DNA of 64,000 nt, from NCBI RefSeq assembly GCF_000373625.1, contig NZ_KB891987.1, positions 124,001-188,000 of the forward strand, given 5' to 3'. Made by a program: the position numbers and the translations under genes. Source of the stretch: Streptomyces sp. LaPpAH-108. Its GTDB lineage: Bacteria; Actinomycetota; Actinomycetes; Streptomycetales; Streptomycetaceae. The notes under the pieces were generated by a model that saw only the letters and a list, made by a program, of their open reading frames with translations, searched no databases and was not told the DNA's origin. Below are positions 31,799 to 40,194 of the stretch, piece by piece; position 1 is the first letter of the stretch, and the number at the start of each line of letters is the position of its first letter.

Positions 31799-33067
31799 GT
31801 GGGGGGACGACCCGTGGCCGGAAGCCGCACGCCGGTCCAGGCGGACCGTGAAGTGCCCGGTCTCATAGTCAAGTTCGGCGGCTATCCGCTGCACCACGGC
31901 GGAGTCGGCGCGATCCGCAGCCTCGGCAGGCTCGGCGTGCCGATGTACGCGATCACCGAGGACGCCTACACCCCGGCCGCCGCCTCCCGCTATCTGAAGC
32001 GGGCCTTCGTCTGGCCGACCACCGGGGCCGAGGAACCGGAGCACCTGGTCGAGGGGCTGCTGCGGATCGGCCGCCGCATCGGGCGCCCCACGGTCCTGAT
32101 CCCGACCGACGAAGAGGCCGCCGTCCTCATCGCGGAGCACCAGGACGCGCTGGCCGGACCCTTCCTCTTCCCGCGCGTGGAGGCCGCGCTGCCCCGCCGC
32201 CTCGCCAGCAAGCAGGGGCTGCACGAGCTGTGCCAGGAGCACGGGATCGCGACCCCGGTGACGGTGTTCCCGCGCTCGTACGCCGAGATAGCCGAGTTCG
32301 CGGAGCGGGCCCGCTTCCCGGTGGTGGCCAAGAACCGCGAGGCGTTCGTCCGGCGCAGCCGGCCCGCCGTGGGCGGCACCACCCGGATCGCCACCCGCGC
32401 GGGACTGCTCGACCTCGCCCGCGACTGGGGCGAGGACCCCGGCGTCATCCTCCAGGAGTATCTGCCGAGGGAGTCCGCCGAGGACTGGATCGTGCACGGC
32501 TGCTTCGACGCCGACGCGGGTCCGCTCGCGCTCTTCACCGGGGTCAAGGTGCGCTCCTGGCCGCCGCACGCGGGGATGACGGCGCACGCGTACGTCGTGG
32601 ACAACCCCGAACTCGCGGACCTGGCCGCCCGGTTCATCAAGGAGATCGGCTTCAGCGGGGTCATCGACCTGGACCTGCGCTTCGACCGGCGCGACGGGCG
32701 GTACAAACTCCTGGACTTCAACCCCCGGATGGGCGCCCAGTTCCGGCTCTTCGAGAGCGAGTCCGGGATCGACGTCGTACGCGCCCTGCATCTGAATCTC
32801 ACCGGGCGGCCCGTCCCCGAGGGCGCGCAGCGCTCCGGGAACCGGTATGTGGTGGAGAACATCGACCTGCCCGCGCTCCTGGCCTACCGCCGCAGCGGCT
32901 ACACCACGCCGCACGCCCCGGCGCGGGCGAGCGGCACGGAACTAGCGTGGCTCGCGGCGGACGACCCGATGCCGTTCGTCACCATGCTGGCCCGCTTCGT
33001 ACGGCCGGGCGCGAAGCATCTCTACGGGCTGTGGCGGACCAACCGGCGCGGTGGCGGCGGCACTTGA
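31799..33067 (+). CDS. ATP-grasp carboxylate-amine ligase-like protein
   Basis: A 422-residue protein with the ATP-grasp fold: an N-terminal pre-domain (VKFGGYPLHHGGVGAIRSLGRLG), lysine-bearing FPVVAKNREAF, the central VILQEYLPRESAEDWIVHG and the metal-binding LDFNPRMGAQFRLFE. Such enzymes join a carboxylate to an amine through an acyl phosphate. Start at GTG 31799 fits a very strong ribosome site (AAAGGGGGG). The gene is followed after 182 bp by a flavoprotein on the same strand; the pair may act together on one small molecule, but I do not recognise the product. Confidence 0.8.
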   Translation: MGGRPVAGSRTPVQADREVPGLIVKFGGYPLHHGGVGAIRSLGRLGVPMYAITEDAYTPAAASRYLKRAFVWPTTGAEEPEHLVEGLLRIGRRIGRPTVLIPTDEEAAVLIAEHQDALAGPFLFPRVEAALPRRLASKQGLHELCQEHGIATPVTVFPRSYAEIAEFAERARFPVVAKNREAFVRRSRPAVGGTTRIATRAGLLDLARDWGEDPGVILQEYLPRESAEDWIVHGCFDADAGPLALFTGVKVRSWPPHAGMTAHAYVVDNPELADLAARFIKEIGFSGVIDLDLRFDRRDGRYKLLDFNPRMGAQFRLFESESGIDVVRALHLNLTGRPVPEGAQRSGNRYVVENIDLPALLAYRRSGYTTPHAPARASGTELAWLAADDPMPFVTMLARFVRPGAKHLYGLWRTNRRGGGGT

Positions 33068-33130
33068 TCCAGGCGGCGGCGACGCGAGCCGGTCCATGCG
33101 GCGGCGCTGATCCGCCGCGAGGCGACACGA

Positions 33131-33163
33131 GGGCAAGGTGCGGGCAAGGTGCGGGCAAGGCGC
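33131..33163. repeat. Three 11-bp tandem repeats between ATP-grasp and flavoprotein genes
   Basis: GGGCAAGGTGC at 33131-33141 and 33142-33152, then GGGCAAGGCGC at 33153-33163; a further partial copy (GGGCAAG) at about 33197. They fill the leader of the flavoprotein gene. Confidence 0.8.
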
Positions 33164-33249
33164 AGGTGACGCGCGAGGACAACGCGCGGGCAAGACGAAG
33201 CGGCAAGGCCACGAGGGTGGCGCGAACGCGTCCTGGGAGGGACTTCGTG

Positions 33250-34452
33250 ATGCGACCGGTAGCAGTCGTCGGGGCGGGGCCGTACGGCCTGTCCACCGCG
33301 GCCCATCTGCGGGCGCGGGGGCTGCCCGTCCGTGTCTTCGGCGACCCCATGGTCAGCTGGCGCGACCACATGCCCGAGGGGATGCTGCTGAAGTCGACGC
33401 CCGCCGCCTCCAGTCTGGACTGCCCGCAGCCGGGGCACACCCTCGCGGACTACTGCGACGCGGCGGGGATCAGGCGGCTGGTCACCGACGAGGACATCAT
33501 CCCGGTGGAGACCTTCATCGCCTACGGGCAGTGGTTCCAGCGCAAGCTGGTGCCCGGCCTGGAGCGGGTGCGGGTGGTCTCCGTGGAGCGGGCGCGGGGG
33601 AGCGGGGGCTTCGAGCTGAAGCTGGACTCGGGGGAGGCGTTCGAGGCGCGCGCGGTGGTGGTGGCGACGGGGCTTTCCGGGCTCGCCCATCTGCCCCCCG
33701 AGCTGGCGGGCCCGGCCTCTGGCGCCCTCGGCCCCGCCGCCCCCGTCTCGCATGTCTACGAGCACCATGACCTCGGCCGCTTCTCGGGCAAGGAGCTGAT
33801 CGTCGTCGGCGCGGGGCAGTCCGCGCTGGAGACGGCCGCGCTGGCCGCCGAGGCGGGCGCCCAGGTGCGGGTGGTCTCGCGCGGCCGGGGCCGGGTGGCC
33901 TTCGGCGCCCCGCCCTGGGAGCAGCCCCGCCTGCGCCCCGAGTCGCCGTTCGGCCGCGCCTGGTCCCTGTGGGCGCTCAGCTACCACGCCGACCCCTACC
34001 GCTTCCTGCCCGACCCCGTCCGCCACCACCTCGTCCGCCGGGTCCTCGGCCCGCTCGGCGCGTGGTGGCTGCGCGACCGCTTCGAGGGAAAGGTCCAGGT
34101 CAAGGAGGTCCAACGGGTCGTCTCCACGGACGTCTCGGACGGCGCCCCGGTCCTCAAGGTCCTCACCCACGGCGGTCGCACCGAACACCTCACCGCCGAC
34201 CACGTCATCGCCGCCACCGGCTACCGCGTCGACATCTCCGCGATGGACTTCCTGAGCCCCACCCTCCACACCCACCTCACCACCACCCGAGGCACCCCCT
34301 GCCTCGGCCCCGGCTACGTCTCCTCCCTCCCCGGCCTCTACTTCACCGGCCTCCCCGCAGCCTCCTCCTACGGCCCGGTGATGCGCTTCGTCTGCGGCAC
34401 GCAATTCGCCTCCCCACGCCTGGCGAAGCACCTGGCTGCGGCACACGGCTGA
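33250..34452 (+). CDS. FAD/NAD(P)-binding flavoprotein, monooxygenase-like
   Basis: A 400-residue two-dinucleotide-binding flavoprotein. FAD motif VVGAGPYGLSTAAHL at ~5-19; NAD(P)H motif IVVGAGQSALETAAL at ~183-197; the ATGY signature (VIAATGYRVDI) and a C-terminal PGLYFTGLPAASSYGP. This order and the LKSTPAASSL and HTLADYC segments suggest the group that includes flavin monooxygenases and N-hydroxylases. Start ATG 33250 or the adjacent GTG 33247; GGGAGGG lies just upstream. It probably works with the ATP-grasp ligase before it; substrate unknown. Confidence 0.8.
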   Translation: MRPVAVVGAGPYGLSTAAHLRARGLPVRVFGDPMVSWRDHMPEGMLLKSTPAASSLDCPQPGHTLADYCDAAGIRRLVTDEDIIPVETFIAYGQWFQRKLVPGLERVRVVSVERARGSGGFELKLDSGEAFEARAVVVATGLSGLAHLPPELAGPASGALGPAAPVSHVYEHHDLGRFSGKELIVVGAGQSALETAALAAEAGAQVRVVSRGRGRVAFGAPPWEQPRLRPESPFGRAWSLWALSYHADPYRFLPDPVRHHLVRRVLGPLGAWWLRDRFEGKVQVKEVQRVVSTDVSDGAPVLKVLTHGGRTEHLTADHVIAATGYRVDISAMDFLSPTLHTHLTTTRGTPCLGPGYVSSLPGLYFTGLPAASSYGPVMRFVCGTQFASPRLAKHLAAAHG

Positions 34453-35505
34453 GGGCCGCGGGGCCCCGGGCTCCGACGCGCCGGTCCGCCCCCGGGCAGC
34501 CACCGACCCCAAAGGCCCGCGTCACCGATAGCCACCGCCTGCGCCTTGGCAGCACCCCGGGTCGCGTCCGGTCACCTCGGTTCCGACCGCGCTGCGGCTG
34601 GCTGCTCCCGGGCCGCGCGGTCGTACCGGTTTCTCGCTCGCGTTTCGGTGGCAGGCTGCGGCGTCTCCCGGTCGCGCCCCGGCCGCGCGTCCCGGGTAGT
34701 CACCGGCTGCACCTCGGGTATGTCCGGGCATCCGCACCCGACCTTGCCGCGGCTGCGCTCGGGCACATACCGGCAGCGCCCTGGCCATACCTGGGGGAGC
34801 CCATGGGACTGCGCCTCGGTCGTGTTCCGGTGCCAGCCCGAGACCGTCACGGGTAGCCGCCGACTGCGCCCCGGCCGCGACTCGGCAGCTCCCGGGGCGC
34901 GTCCGGTCACCCGACCGGGCCGCCCCGAGGGCACCTTGGCCGCCCGAACCGCGTCCCGATAGCCGCTCGGTGGCGCCCGGTCAGGCCGCCCTCGACCGCG
35001 CTGCGGCAGGCTCCCGGCCGCACCGGGCTGCGTCCCGGGCAGCCGCTTGGCCGCACCTCGGACACGCGCCGGTAGCTCCTCCGGTCGTTTCCGGGTGGCC
35101 CCCGCCGGACCGTGTTGCGGCTACCTCCAGGTCACGTCCGGCTGCGTTTTGGCCGCATCGGGCAGCCGTCGGGCCGTTCTCGCTTGTGTTTCGGCGCCCG
35201 GCCGGGTCGTCTCCCGGTAGCGCGTCGGCCGCCCCGGTTGCGCCTGGCGGCCCGCACTTGACCGCGTTGAGACAGTCCCCGGCTGTGCTGGACAGCACCC
35301 CGGGGCCGACGCGAGCCGACCGGGTGCGGTCATGGCGTTGCCGCCAGGCGATCGGGCCGCGTCCGGAACCCGGTCGAGGTGCAGCCGTCATGGCGGCCTG
35401 GGGTGTCCCGGCCCCCGGGCGACCCGCGCCGTCACCCGACGACCGCGTGCAACTCCCGTACCCCGCCCATGAGTCGGAGACCCCCCGCGTCCGTATTCTC
35501 TGATC
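34453..35505. repeat. Gene-poor 1-kb stretch made of decayed repeats
   Basis: No open frame here has a start with a ribosome site, a known domain or the usual protein composition; the frames that stay open are Arg/Pro/Ala-rich because of base composition. The DNA shows a recurring short motif of the form GGGTAGCC-CCG followed by CTGC (near 34496, 34527, 34695, 34852, 34960, 35038, 35071, 35161, 35216), with CGTCCCGGG and CCGGTCACC blocks between them. I read it as an old tandem or dispersed repeat array. It resembles the 50.8-51.6-kb array in style (for example CTCGACC-CGCTGCGGC) but not clearly in sequence. Confidence 0.5.
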
Positions 35506-36366
35506 ATGGCCGCACCTCCCCTTCCCGCACTCATCGCCACCGACCTGGACGGGACGCTGTTGCGTGGTGATGACACCGTTTCGGGGCGGTCGCGGGCCGC
35601 TCTGGCAGGGGCCGTGAGGGCAGGGGCGCGGCATCTGGTGGTGACCGGGCGGCCGGTGCCGCGGGTGCGGGGGTTGCTGGAGTCGCTGGGGGCGGGCGGG
35701 CTCGCGGTGTGCGGGCAGGGGGCGCAGGTGTACGACGCGGGGGCCGGGCGGATGCTGTGGTCCGTGCGGCTGGACCGGGAGCTGGCCGAGACCGCGCTCG
35801 GCAAGATCGAGGCGGAGGTCGGCCAGGTGTACGCCGCCGTCGACCAGGACGGGGTGGACGGGCTGACCCTGATCGAGCCGGGCTATCTGATGCCCCACCC
35901 GACGCTGCCCGCCGTACGGGTGGACCGGCGCGACGACCTCTGGCGCGCGCCCGTCAGCAAGGTGCTGCTGCGTCACCCCGGACTGTCCGACGACGAGCTG
36001 ACCGAGGCCGCCCGCTCGGTCGTGGGCTCGCTGGCCACGGTCACCATGTCCGGGCCCGGCACCGTCGAACTCCAGCCCTGCGGCATCACCAAGGCCACCG
36101 GACTCGCCCTGGCCGCCGAACACCTGGGCCTCGGCCGCGCGGACACCATCGCCTTCGGCGACATGCCGAACGACATCCCCATGTTCCAGTGGGCCGCTCA
36201 CGGCGTCGCCATGGCCAACGCCCACCGTGAACTGCGCGCGGTCGCGGACGAGATCACCCTCTCCCACGAGGACGACGGCGTCGCGGTCGTCCTGGAGCGG
36301 GTGTACGGGCTTCGGCCCCAGGGTCAGGAGAATCAGGAGAAGAAGGGGCGGGGCGCCCATAGGTGA
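35506..36366 (+). CDS. HAD-superfamily Cof-type phosphatase
   Basis: A 286-residue hydrolase of the Cof/sugar-phosphatase (HAD-IIB) subfamily. Motif I is DLDGTLL (nucleophile Asp, ~13-19), motif II VTGRP, motif III Lys in the cap-adjacent PVSKVLL/ITKATGL, and motif IV FGDMPNDIPMF. Such proteins dephosphorylate sugar phosphates or cofactors; the substrate cannot be read. ATG start after the repeat region. Its last codons form the left arm of a long terminator hairpin shared with the convergent SLT gene. Confidence 0.9.
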   Translation: MAAPPLPALIATDLDGTLLRGDDTVSGRSRAALAGAVRAGARHLVVTGRPVPRVRGLLESLGAGGLAVCGQGAQVYDAGAGRMLWSVRLDRELAETALGKIEAEVGQVYAAVDQDGVDGLTLIEPGYLMPHPTLPAVRVDRRDDLWRAPVSKVLLRHPGLSDDELTEAARSVVGSLATVTMSGPGTVELQPCGITKATGLALAAEHLGLGRADTIAFGDMPNDIPMFQWAAHGVAMANAHRELRAVADEITLSHEDDGVAVVLERVYGLRPQGQENQEKKGRGAHR

Positions 36367-36390
36367 CCTCACCTACGGGCGCCCCGCCCC
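36345..36390. terminator. Long bidirectional terminator between convergent genes
   Basis: GGGGCGGGGCGCCC (36345-36358) pairs with GGGCGCCCCGCCCC (36377-36390); the interior continues as TAGGTGA-CC-TCACCTA, giving about 21 bp of stem with one mismatch. The left arm is inside the HAD gene. It serves both genes. Confidence 0.9.
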
Positions 36391-36409
36391 GGGAAACGTC
36401 CCCTACGGC

Positions 36410-36910
36410 CTAGTACGGGCCGTTGACGTTGTCGATCGAGCCGTACCGGTGCCAGGCGTAGTTGCACGCGGCCGTGATGTTCGCGACCGGGTCGTACGGG
36501 TCGAAGGAGGTGCCCGCCACGTGGTACGCGGTGAAGGTCGGGTCGATGACCTGGAGCAGGCCCTTGGACGGGGTGCCGTTGATGGCGTTGATGTCCCAGT
36601 TGTTGATGGCGAGCGGGTTGCCCGAGGACTCGCGCATCACGTTGCGGTGGATGCCGTTGTAGGTGCCCGGGATGCCCTTCTGGGCCATGATCGCGAGGGA
36701 CTCGCGGATCCAGCCGTCGAGGTTGTTCGCGTACCCGGCCGGGGTGGTCGCGGCAGCCGGAGCGGCGGCGGGCGCGGCGGCCGGGGCGGCGGAGGCGCTG
36801 GTGGCACCGATGAACGGCAGCGCGAGCACGGCGGCACCGGTACCGGTGACGGCGAGCGTACGGACGATGCGCTGGGCGCGGGCACGGCGCGGCTGAGCGG
36901 CAGCAGTCAT
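36410..36910 (-). CDS. Secreted SLT-type lytic transglycosylase
   Basis: A 166-residue exported muralytic enzyme. The N-terminus (RRARAQR, hydrophobic stretch, SASAAPA) is a signal peptide; an Ala/Pro linker leads to one SLT domain: NVMRESSGNPLAINNWD holds the catalytic Glu (ESSGNP motif), KGLLQVIDPTFTAYH and the C-terminal NITAACNYAWHRYGSIDN follow. It should cleave the glycan strand of peptidoglycan. Start ATG 36910 with AGAGGAA 8 nt upstream. The gene is preceded by a c-di-AMP riboswitch that ends just before the ribosome site, so expression should respond to c-di-AMP, as for Streptomyces rpfA. Confidence 0.92.
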   Translation of the reverse strand: MTAAAQPRRARAQRIVRTLAVTGTGAAVLALPFIGATSASAAPAAAPAAAPAAATTPAGYANNLDGWIRESLAIMAQKGIPGTYNGIHRNVMRESSGNPLAINNWDINAINGTPSKGLLQVIDPTFTAYHVAGTSFDPYDPVANITAACNYAWHRYGSIDNVNGPY

Positions 36911-36924
36911 GACACGTTCCTCTC

Positions 36925-37163
36925 CGGCGCCTGCGAGGTGAGCTGTCGGGTTCGGGCGGGGAGGTGCCCGGCCGCTCACATCCGTGTCCGTCGGACACGA
37001 ACGCTCCGTGCCCGATGGACACGAAGTCGCGGCTTCACCCCGAGCCGTTGCGGGGTCGACGCGCGTCGACCCATCCCGGCGGCCTACCTGGTTCCCCCGC
37101 TCCTGCCGTACGAAATGAGTTCGTCGAGTGGGTGTGTCGGGCCCGGCAGGATTCGGCGTCGCC
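36925..37163 (-). ncRNA. c-di-AMP (ydaO/yuaA-type) riboswitch in the SLT gene leader
   Basis: Read on the minus strand, conserved blocks occur in order: P1 5' strand GACGCCGAATCCTGCC (from ~37160), GGCAGGAGCGGGGGAACCA (pairs CCTGCC/GGCAGG), GGGATGGG...CTCGGGGTGAAGCC, a variable hairpin GTGTCC...GGACAC, and the terminal CCCGAACCCGACAGCTCACC with CTCGCAGGCG (36953-36928). These match the ydaO consensus blocks GGGGGAACCA, GGGGUGAAUC and CCGAAUCCG-CAGCUAACCUCG. The 3' end is about 5 nt from the SLT ribosome site, so it could act on transcription or translation. In ydaO elements c-di-AMP turns expression off. Confidence 0.88.
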
Positions 37164-37751
37164 CGACGGGCCGGAACGTATGCGAGAGCACATGTCCGGA
37201 ACAAGTGCCGGATTCACATAAAGCCATGGTTGATCTTGACTTGCCCCAATTGGGGTACTTGATCCTTTGCGCTCGCGCACGCTCAACTGCCCCATGAAGC
37301 AAGGCGAGCGGGGTACTTGGGACCTGTCGGCCGCCCCGGTGTGTCTGGTGACCCAACTCACGAAACCGCAAAATACGCAAAGTCAGACATGGGCGATTAG
37401 GTGGATTTGATCCGTCTGTGGGTATTAGGGAGTGTCGGTCCGGTCGGGTGCGGAACCTCTGGGGTGGTCCCGTTCGTTGGAGAAGAGACCCCCCTCCGCA
37501 TGGGGGTCGGCCGGACACCCGCCCGGCGCGCCGTCCGCCGACAGCAGGCACATCGTCCTGTTAAGTCGATGAATGTCCGTCCATGTCCGCAATAGAAGAA
37601 GACAACCGCTGTGACCCGATACCACCCGTGGTGGACCGGTGGGTGAGAGCGGTGATGCAAACGCGACCGGATACGCTGAGCCGAGTGATGGCAGCGACCT
37701 ATCGACAAACCGTGTAGTCGCCAGCAGACACCAGCAGACAGGAGACCCCTC
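37164..37751. other. Divergent intergenic region between riboswitch and polyprenyl synthase gene
   Basis: About 590 bp without a credible gene, relatively AT-rich. It contains a 12-bp palindrome CCCCAATTGGGG (37244-37255), GGGGTACTTG twice (37252-37261 and 37310-37319) and a CCACC...GGTGG stem near 37622-37645. The promoter for the riboswitch transcript should be on the left, that of the synthase on the right; I could not fix either. Confidence 0.5.
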
Positions 37752-38762
37752 GTGACCGTCGGCGAGCCGTTCGGGCTGAGCGTGCGGGACCAGGCACTGG
37801 AAGCCGATGTCCAGGCCGGATTGACGGCTGTCGAGGAGGGCCTGCTAGAGGCCACCAAGAGCGAGGTCCCCTTCATCACCGGAGCCGCGCAGCACCTCGT
37901 GCGGGCCGGCGGCAAGCGGTTCCGTCCCCTGCTCGTGCTCCTCGCCGCCCAGTTCGGCGACAAGTACGCCCCGGGCATCGTGCCCTCCGCCGTCGTCGTG
38001 GAGCTGACCCACCTGGCCACGCTCTACCACGACGACGTGATGGACGAGGCCGCCGTGCGCCGCGGTGTGGACAGCGCCAACACCCGCTGGGGCAACTCGG
38101 TGGCGGTCCTCACCGGAGACTTCCTCTTCGCCCGCGCGACGCAGATACTGGCCGACCTCGGCCCGGAGGCCGTCCGCGTCCAGGCCCTCGCCTTCGAGCG
38201 GCTGGTCACCGGTCAGATAATGGAGACCGCGGGTCCGATGGACGGCCGCGACCCGGTCGAGCACTATCTGGACGTGCTCTCCGGCAAGACGGGCTCCCTG
38301 GTCGCCGTCTCGTGCCGGTTCGGCGCGATGATGTCCGGCGCCGACGAGACCGTGGTGGACGTGCTCACCCAGTACGGCGAGCGCCTCGGCGTCGCCTTCC
38401 AGCTGTGCGACGACGTCCTCGACATCGCCTCCGACACCCGGGAGTCCGGCAAGACCCCGGGCACCGACCTGCGCGAGGGCATCCCCACGATGCCGGTGCT
38501 CCGGCTGCGCGAGCGCGCCGCCCGGCTCGGCGACGCGGAGGACGTCGCGCTGTGCGAGCTGCTCGACTCCGACCTCACCGACGACACCCGGCACGCCGAG
38601 GCGCTGGCCGCGCTCCGGTCGCACCCGGCCCTGGAGCAGGCCCGCCGCGACGCCGTGCGGTACGCGGAGGAGGCCCGCGCCGCGCTGGCCCCCCTCAAGG
38701 ACTGCACGGCCAAGGCGGCCCTGCTGGAACTGTGCGACGCGGTGGTGCACCGCACCGGCTGA
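37752..38762 (+). CDS. Long-chain trans-polyprenyl diphosphate synthase (menaquinone side chain)
   Basis: A 336-residue E-isoprenyl diphosphate synthase. First Asp-rich motif LYHDDVMDEA (DDxxD) near residues 94-99, second QLCDDVLDIASD near 216-227, plus GGKRFRPLLVLL and KTGSLVAVSCRFGA. It extends farnesyl or geranylgeranyl diphosphate with IPP to a long prenyl chain. The chain length cannot be read from motifs; because streptomycetes use MK-9, a nonaprenyl product is likely, though annotations often say heptaprenyl. GTG start with CAGGAGA upstream. It complements menG and the geranylgeranyl reductase on the other side of the nuo operon. Confidence 0.9.
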   Translation: MTVGEPFGLSVRDQALEADVQAGLTAVEEGLLEATKSEVPFITGAAQHLVRAGGKRFRPLLVLLAAQFGDKYAPGIVPSAVVVELTHLATLYHDDVMDEAAVRRGVDSANTRWGNSVAVLTGDFLFARATQILADLGPEAVRVQALAFERLVTGQIMETAGPMDGRDPVEHYLDVLSGKTGSLVAVSCRFGAMMSGADETVVDVLTQYGERLGVAFQLCDDVLDIASDTRESGKTPGTDLREGIPTMPVLRLRERAARLGDAEDVALCELLDSDLTDDTRHAEALAALRSHPALEQARRDAVRYAEEARAALAPLKDCTAKAALLELCDAVVHRTG

Positions 38763-38778
38763 CCGGGCAGACGTACGA

Positions 38779-38836
38779 CAGGGGGCGGTGCCGCCCGTAC
38801 GACCCCTACGGGTCGGGCGGGCAGGACCGCCCCCTG
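38779..38836 (+). terminator. Terminator of the polyprenyl synthase gene
   Basis: CAGGGGGCGGT (38779-38789) pairs perfectly with ACCGCCCCCTG (38826-38836); inside are GCCGCCC/GGGCGGGC and CGACCC-CTAC-GGGTCG, making one long near-continuous stem 17 bp after the stop. Confidence 0.85.
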
Positions 38837-39009
38837 CGTCATACCGCAGGTGTACGCCGAGTTGGCTCCGTGGACTGACGTGTTCACGCGGCCGATTTGG
38901 TCTGATGGTGACCACGGAAACCACCACTGCTCACCGATTCGGGTGAGAATGGCGGCTGGGTGGATTATCGCGAGGGGCAGCCGCCGCCGACCACGGAGGT
39001 AAGGCACAC

Positions 39010-40188
39010 ATGGCACCGTACGCATCCGACGACACCAGGGGCACCGCACCGGACGAGAACCCGCGCGCCCGCCGTCGCAAGGCCGTCCGGTACGTCGTTC
39101 CGGTCGCGGTGACGGGGGTGGCCGCGGCCACGATCGGCCTGGTCCCGGCACTCGCCGACACCGGTGACCCCGATCTGCCGAAGATCAGCGCACAGCAGCT
39201 CGTGGAGAAGATCGCCCGCTCGGACGTCCAGCGGCTGTCCGGCACGGTGAAGATCAGCACCGACCTCGGTCTGCCGGACCTCGGCGGTCTGGAGAACGGC
39301 CTGGGCTCCGGCTCCGGCGGTCACGACGGCTCCTCCGCCGACCCGAGCAGCAAGCTCACCGAGCTGGCCTCCGGCACCCACACCCTGCGCGTGGCCGCCG
39401 ACGGCCCGGACAAGCAGAAGCTCTCGCTGCGCGAGCGCGGCGCGGAGTACAGCCTCATCCACAACGGCAAGGACGTCTGGGGCTACGACAGCGGCAGCAA
39501 CGAGGTCTTCCACGGCACCGCCGAGCAGCACGGCAAGGAGCGCGAGGACGACCGCCACGGCACGCCCCAGGACTTCGCCGAGAACGCCCTGAAGGCGGTG
39601 GACGACACCACGTCCGTCACCGTGGGCGGCACCGAGCGGGTCGCCGGGCGCGACGCCTACAAGCTGCTGATCAAGCCCAAGCAGCAGGGCAGCACCGTCG
39701 GCGCGGTCACCATCGCGGTGGACGCGAAGACGGGGACGCCGCTGAAGTTCACGCTCACCGCGAAGAGCGGCGGCAAGCCCGTCGTCGACACCGGCTTCAC
39801 CCAGGTCTCCTTCGCCAAGCCCGCCGCCTCCACCTTCGACTTCACCCCGCCCAAGGGCGCGAAGGTCACCGAGGAGAAGGACTCCGGCAAGCGGGAGCAC
39901 GCCGGGGGTCCGGGCGCGCTGTTCGGCGGCGCGGCCGAGGGCGGCAAGGTCATCGGCAAGGGCTGGACCAGCGTCGCCACCTTCGACACCGGCGCCAAGG
40001 GCGGGATGCCCTCCGGCTCGGCGGGCGGCTTCCTCGGCTCGCTCGGCGACCAGGTCACCGGCGACTTCGGCAAGGGCACGGTCTTCTCCACCCGCCTGGT
40101 CAACGCCCTGATCACCGACGACGGCAAGGTCTACGCGGGCGCGGTCACCAAGCAGACCCTCCTGAAGACGGCCGACGCCGAGAACTGA
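39010..40188 (+). CDS. LolA/RseB-like membrane-anchored protein
   Basis: A 392-residue exported protein. After a basic N-terminus (ARRRKAVRY) one hydrophobic helix (VVPVAVTGVAAATIGLVPALA) serves as signal or anchor. The body has the LolA-like half-barrel pattern: ISAQQLVEKIARSDVQRLSGTV, repeated beta strands, RVAGRDAYKLLIKPK, GAVTIAVDAKTGTPLKFTL and a STFDFTPPKGAKVTE end. LolA-like proteins bind lipids or sense envelope state; in Gram-positives the role is not defined. Start ATG with GGAGGTAAGG upstream. The following ABC transporter genes are 26 bp away behind a hairpin, so they form one functional group, perhaps handling a lipophilic compound. Confidence 0.8.
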   Translation: MAPYASDDTRGTAPDENPRARRRKAVRYVVPVAVTGVAAATIGLVPALADTGDPDLPKISAQQLVEKIARSDVQRLSGTVKISTDLGLPDLGGLENGLGSGSGGHDGSSADPSSKLTELASGTHTLRVAADGPDKQKLSLRERGAEYSLIHNGKDVWGYDSGSNEVFHGTAEQHGKEREDDRHGTPQDFAENALKAVDDTTSVTVGGTERVAGRDAYKLLIKPKQQGSTVGAVTIAVDAKTGTPLKFTLTAKSGGKPVVDTGFTQVSFAKPAASTFDFTPPKGAKVTEEKDSGKREHAGGPGALFGGAAEGGKVIGKGWTSVATFDTGAKGGMPSGSAGGFLGSLGDQVTGDFGKGTVFSTRLVNALITDDGKVYAGAVTKQTLLKTADAEN

Positions 40189-40194
40189 CGGGTC

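Noticed and set aside
34546..35503. Two 138- and 177-residue open frames in the 1-kb gap
   Set aside because: No ribosome site, no domain, Arg/Pro/Ala bias from base composition, and they cross decayed repeats.
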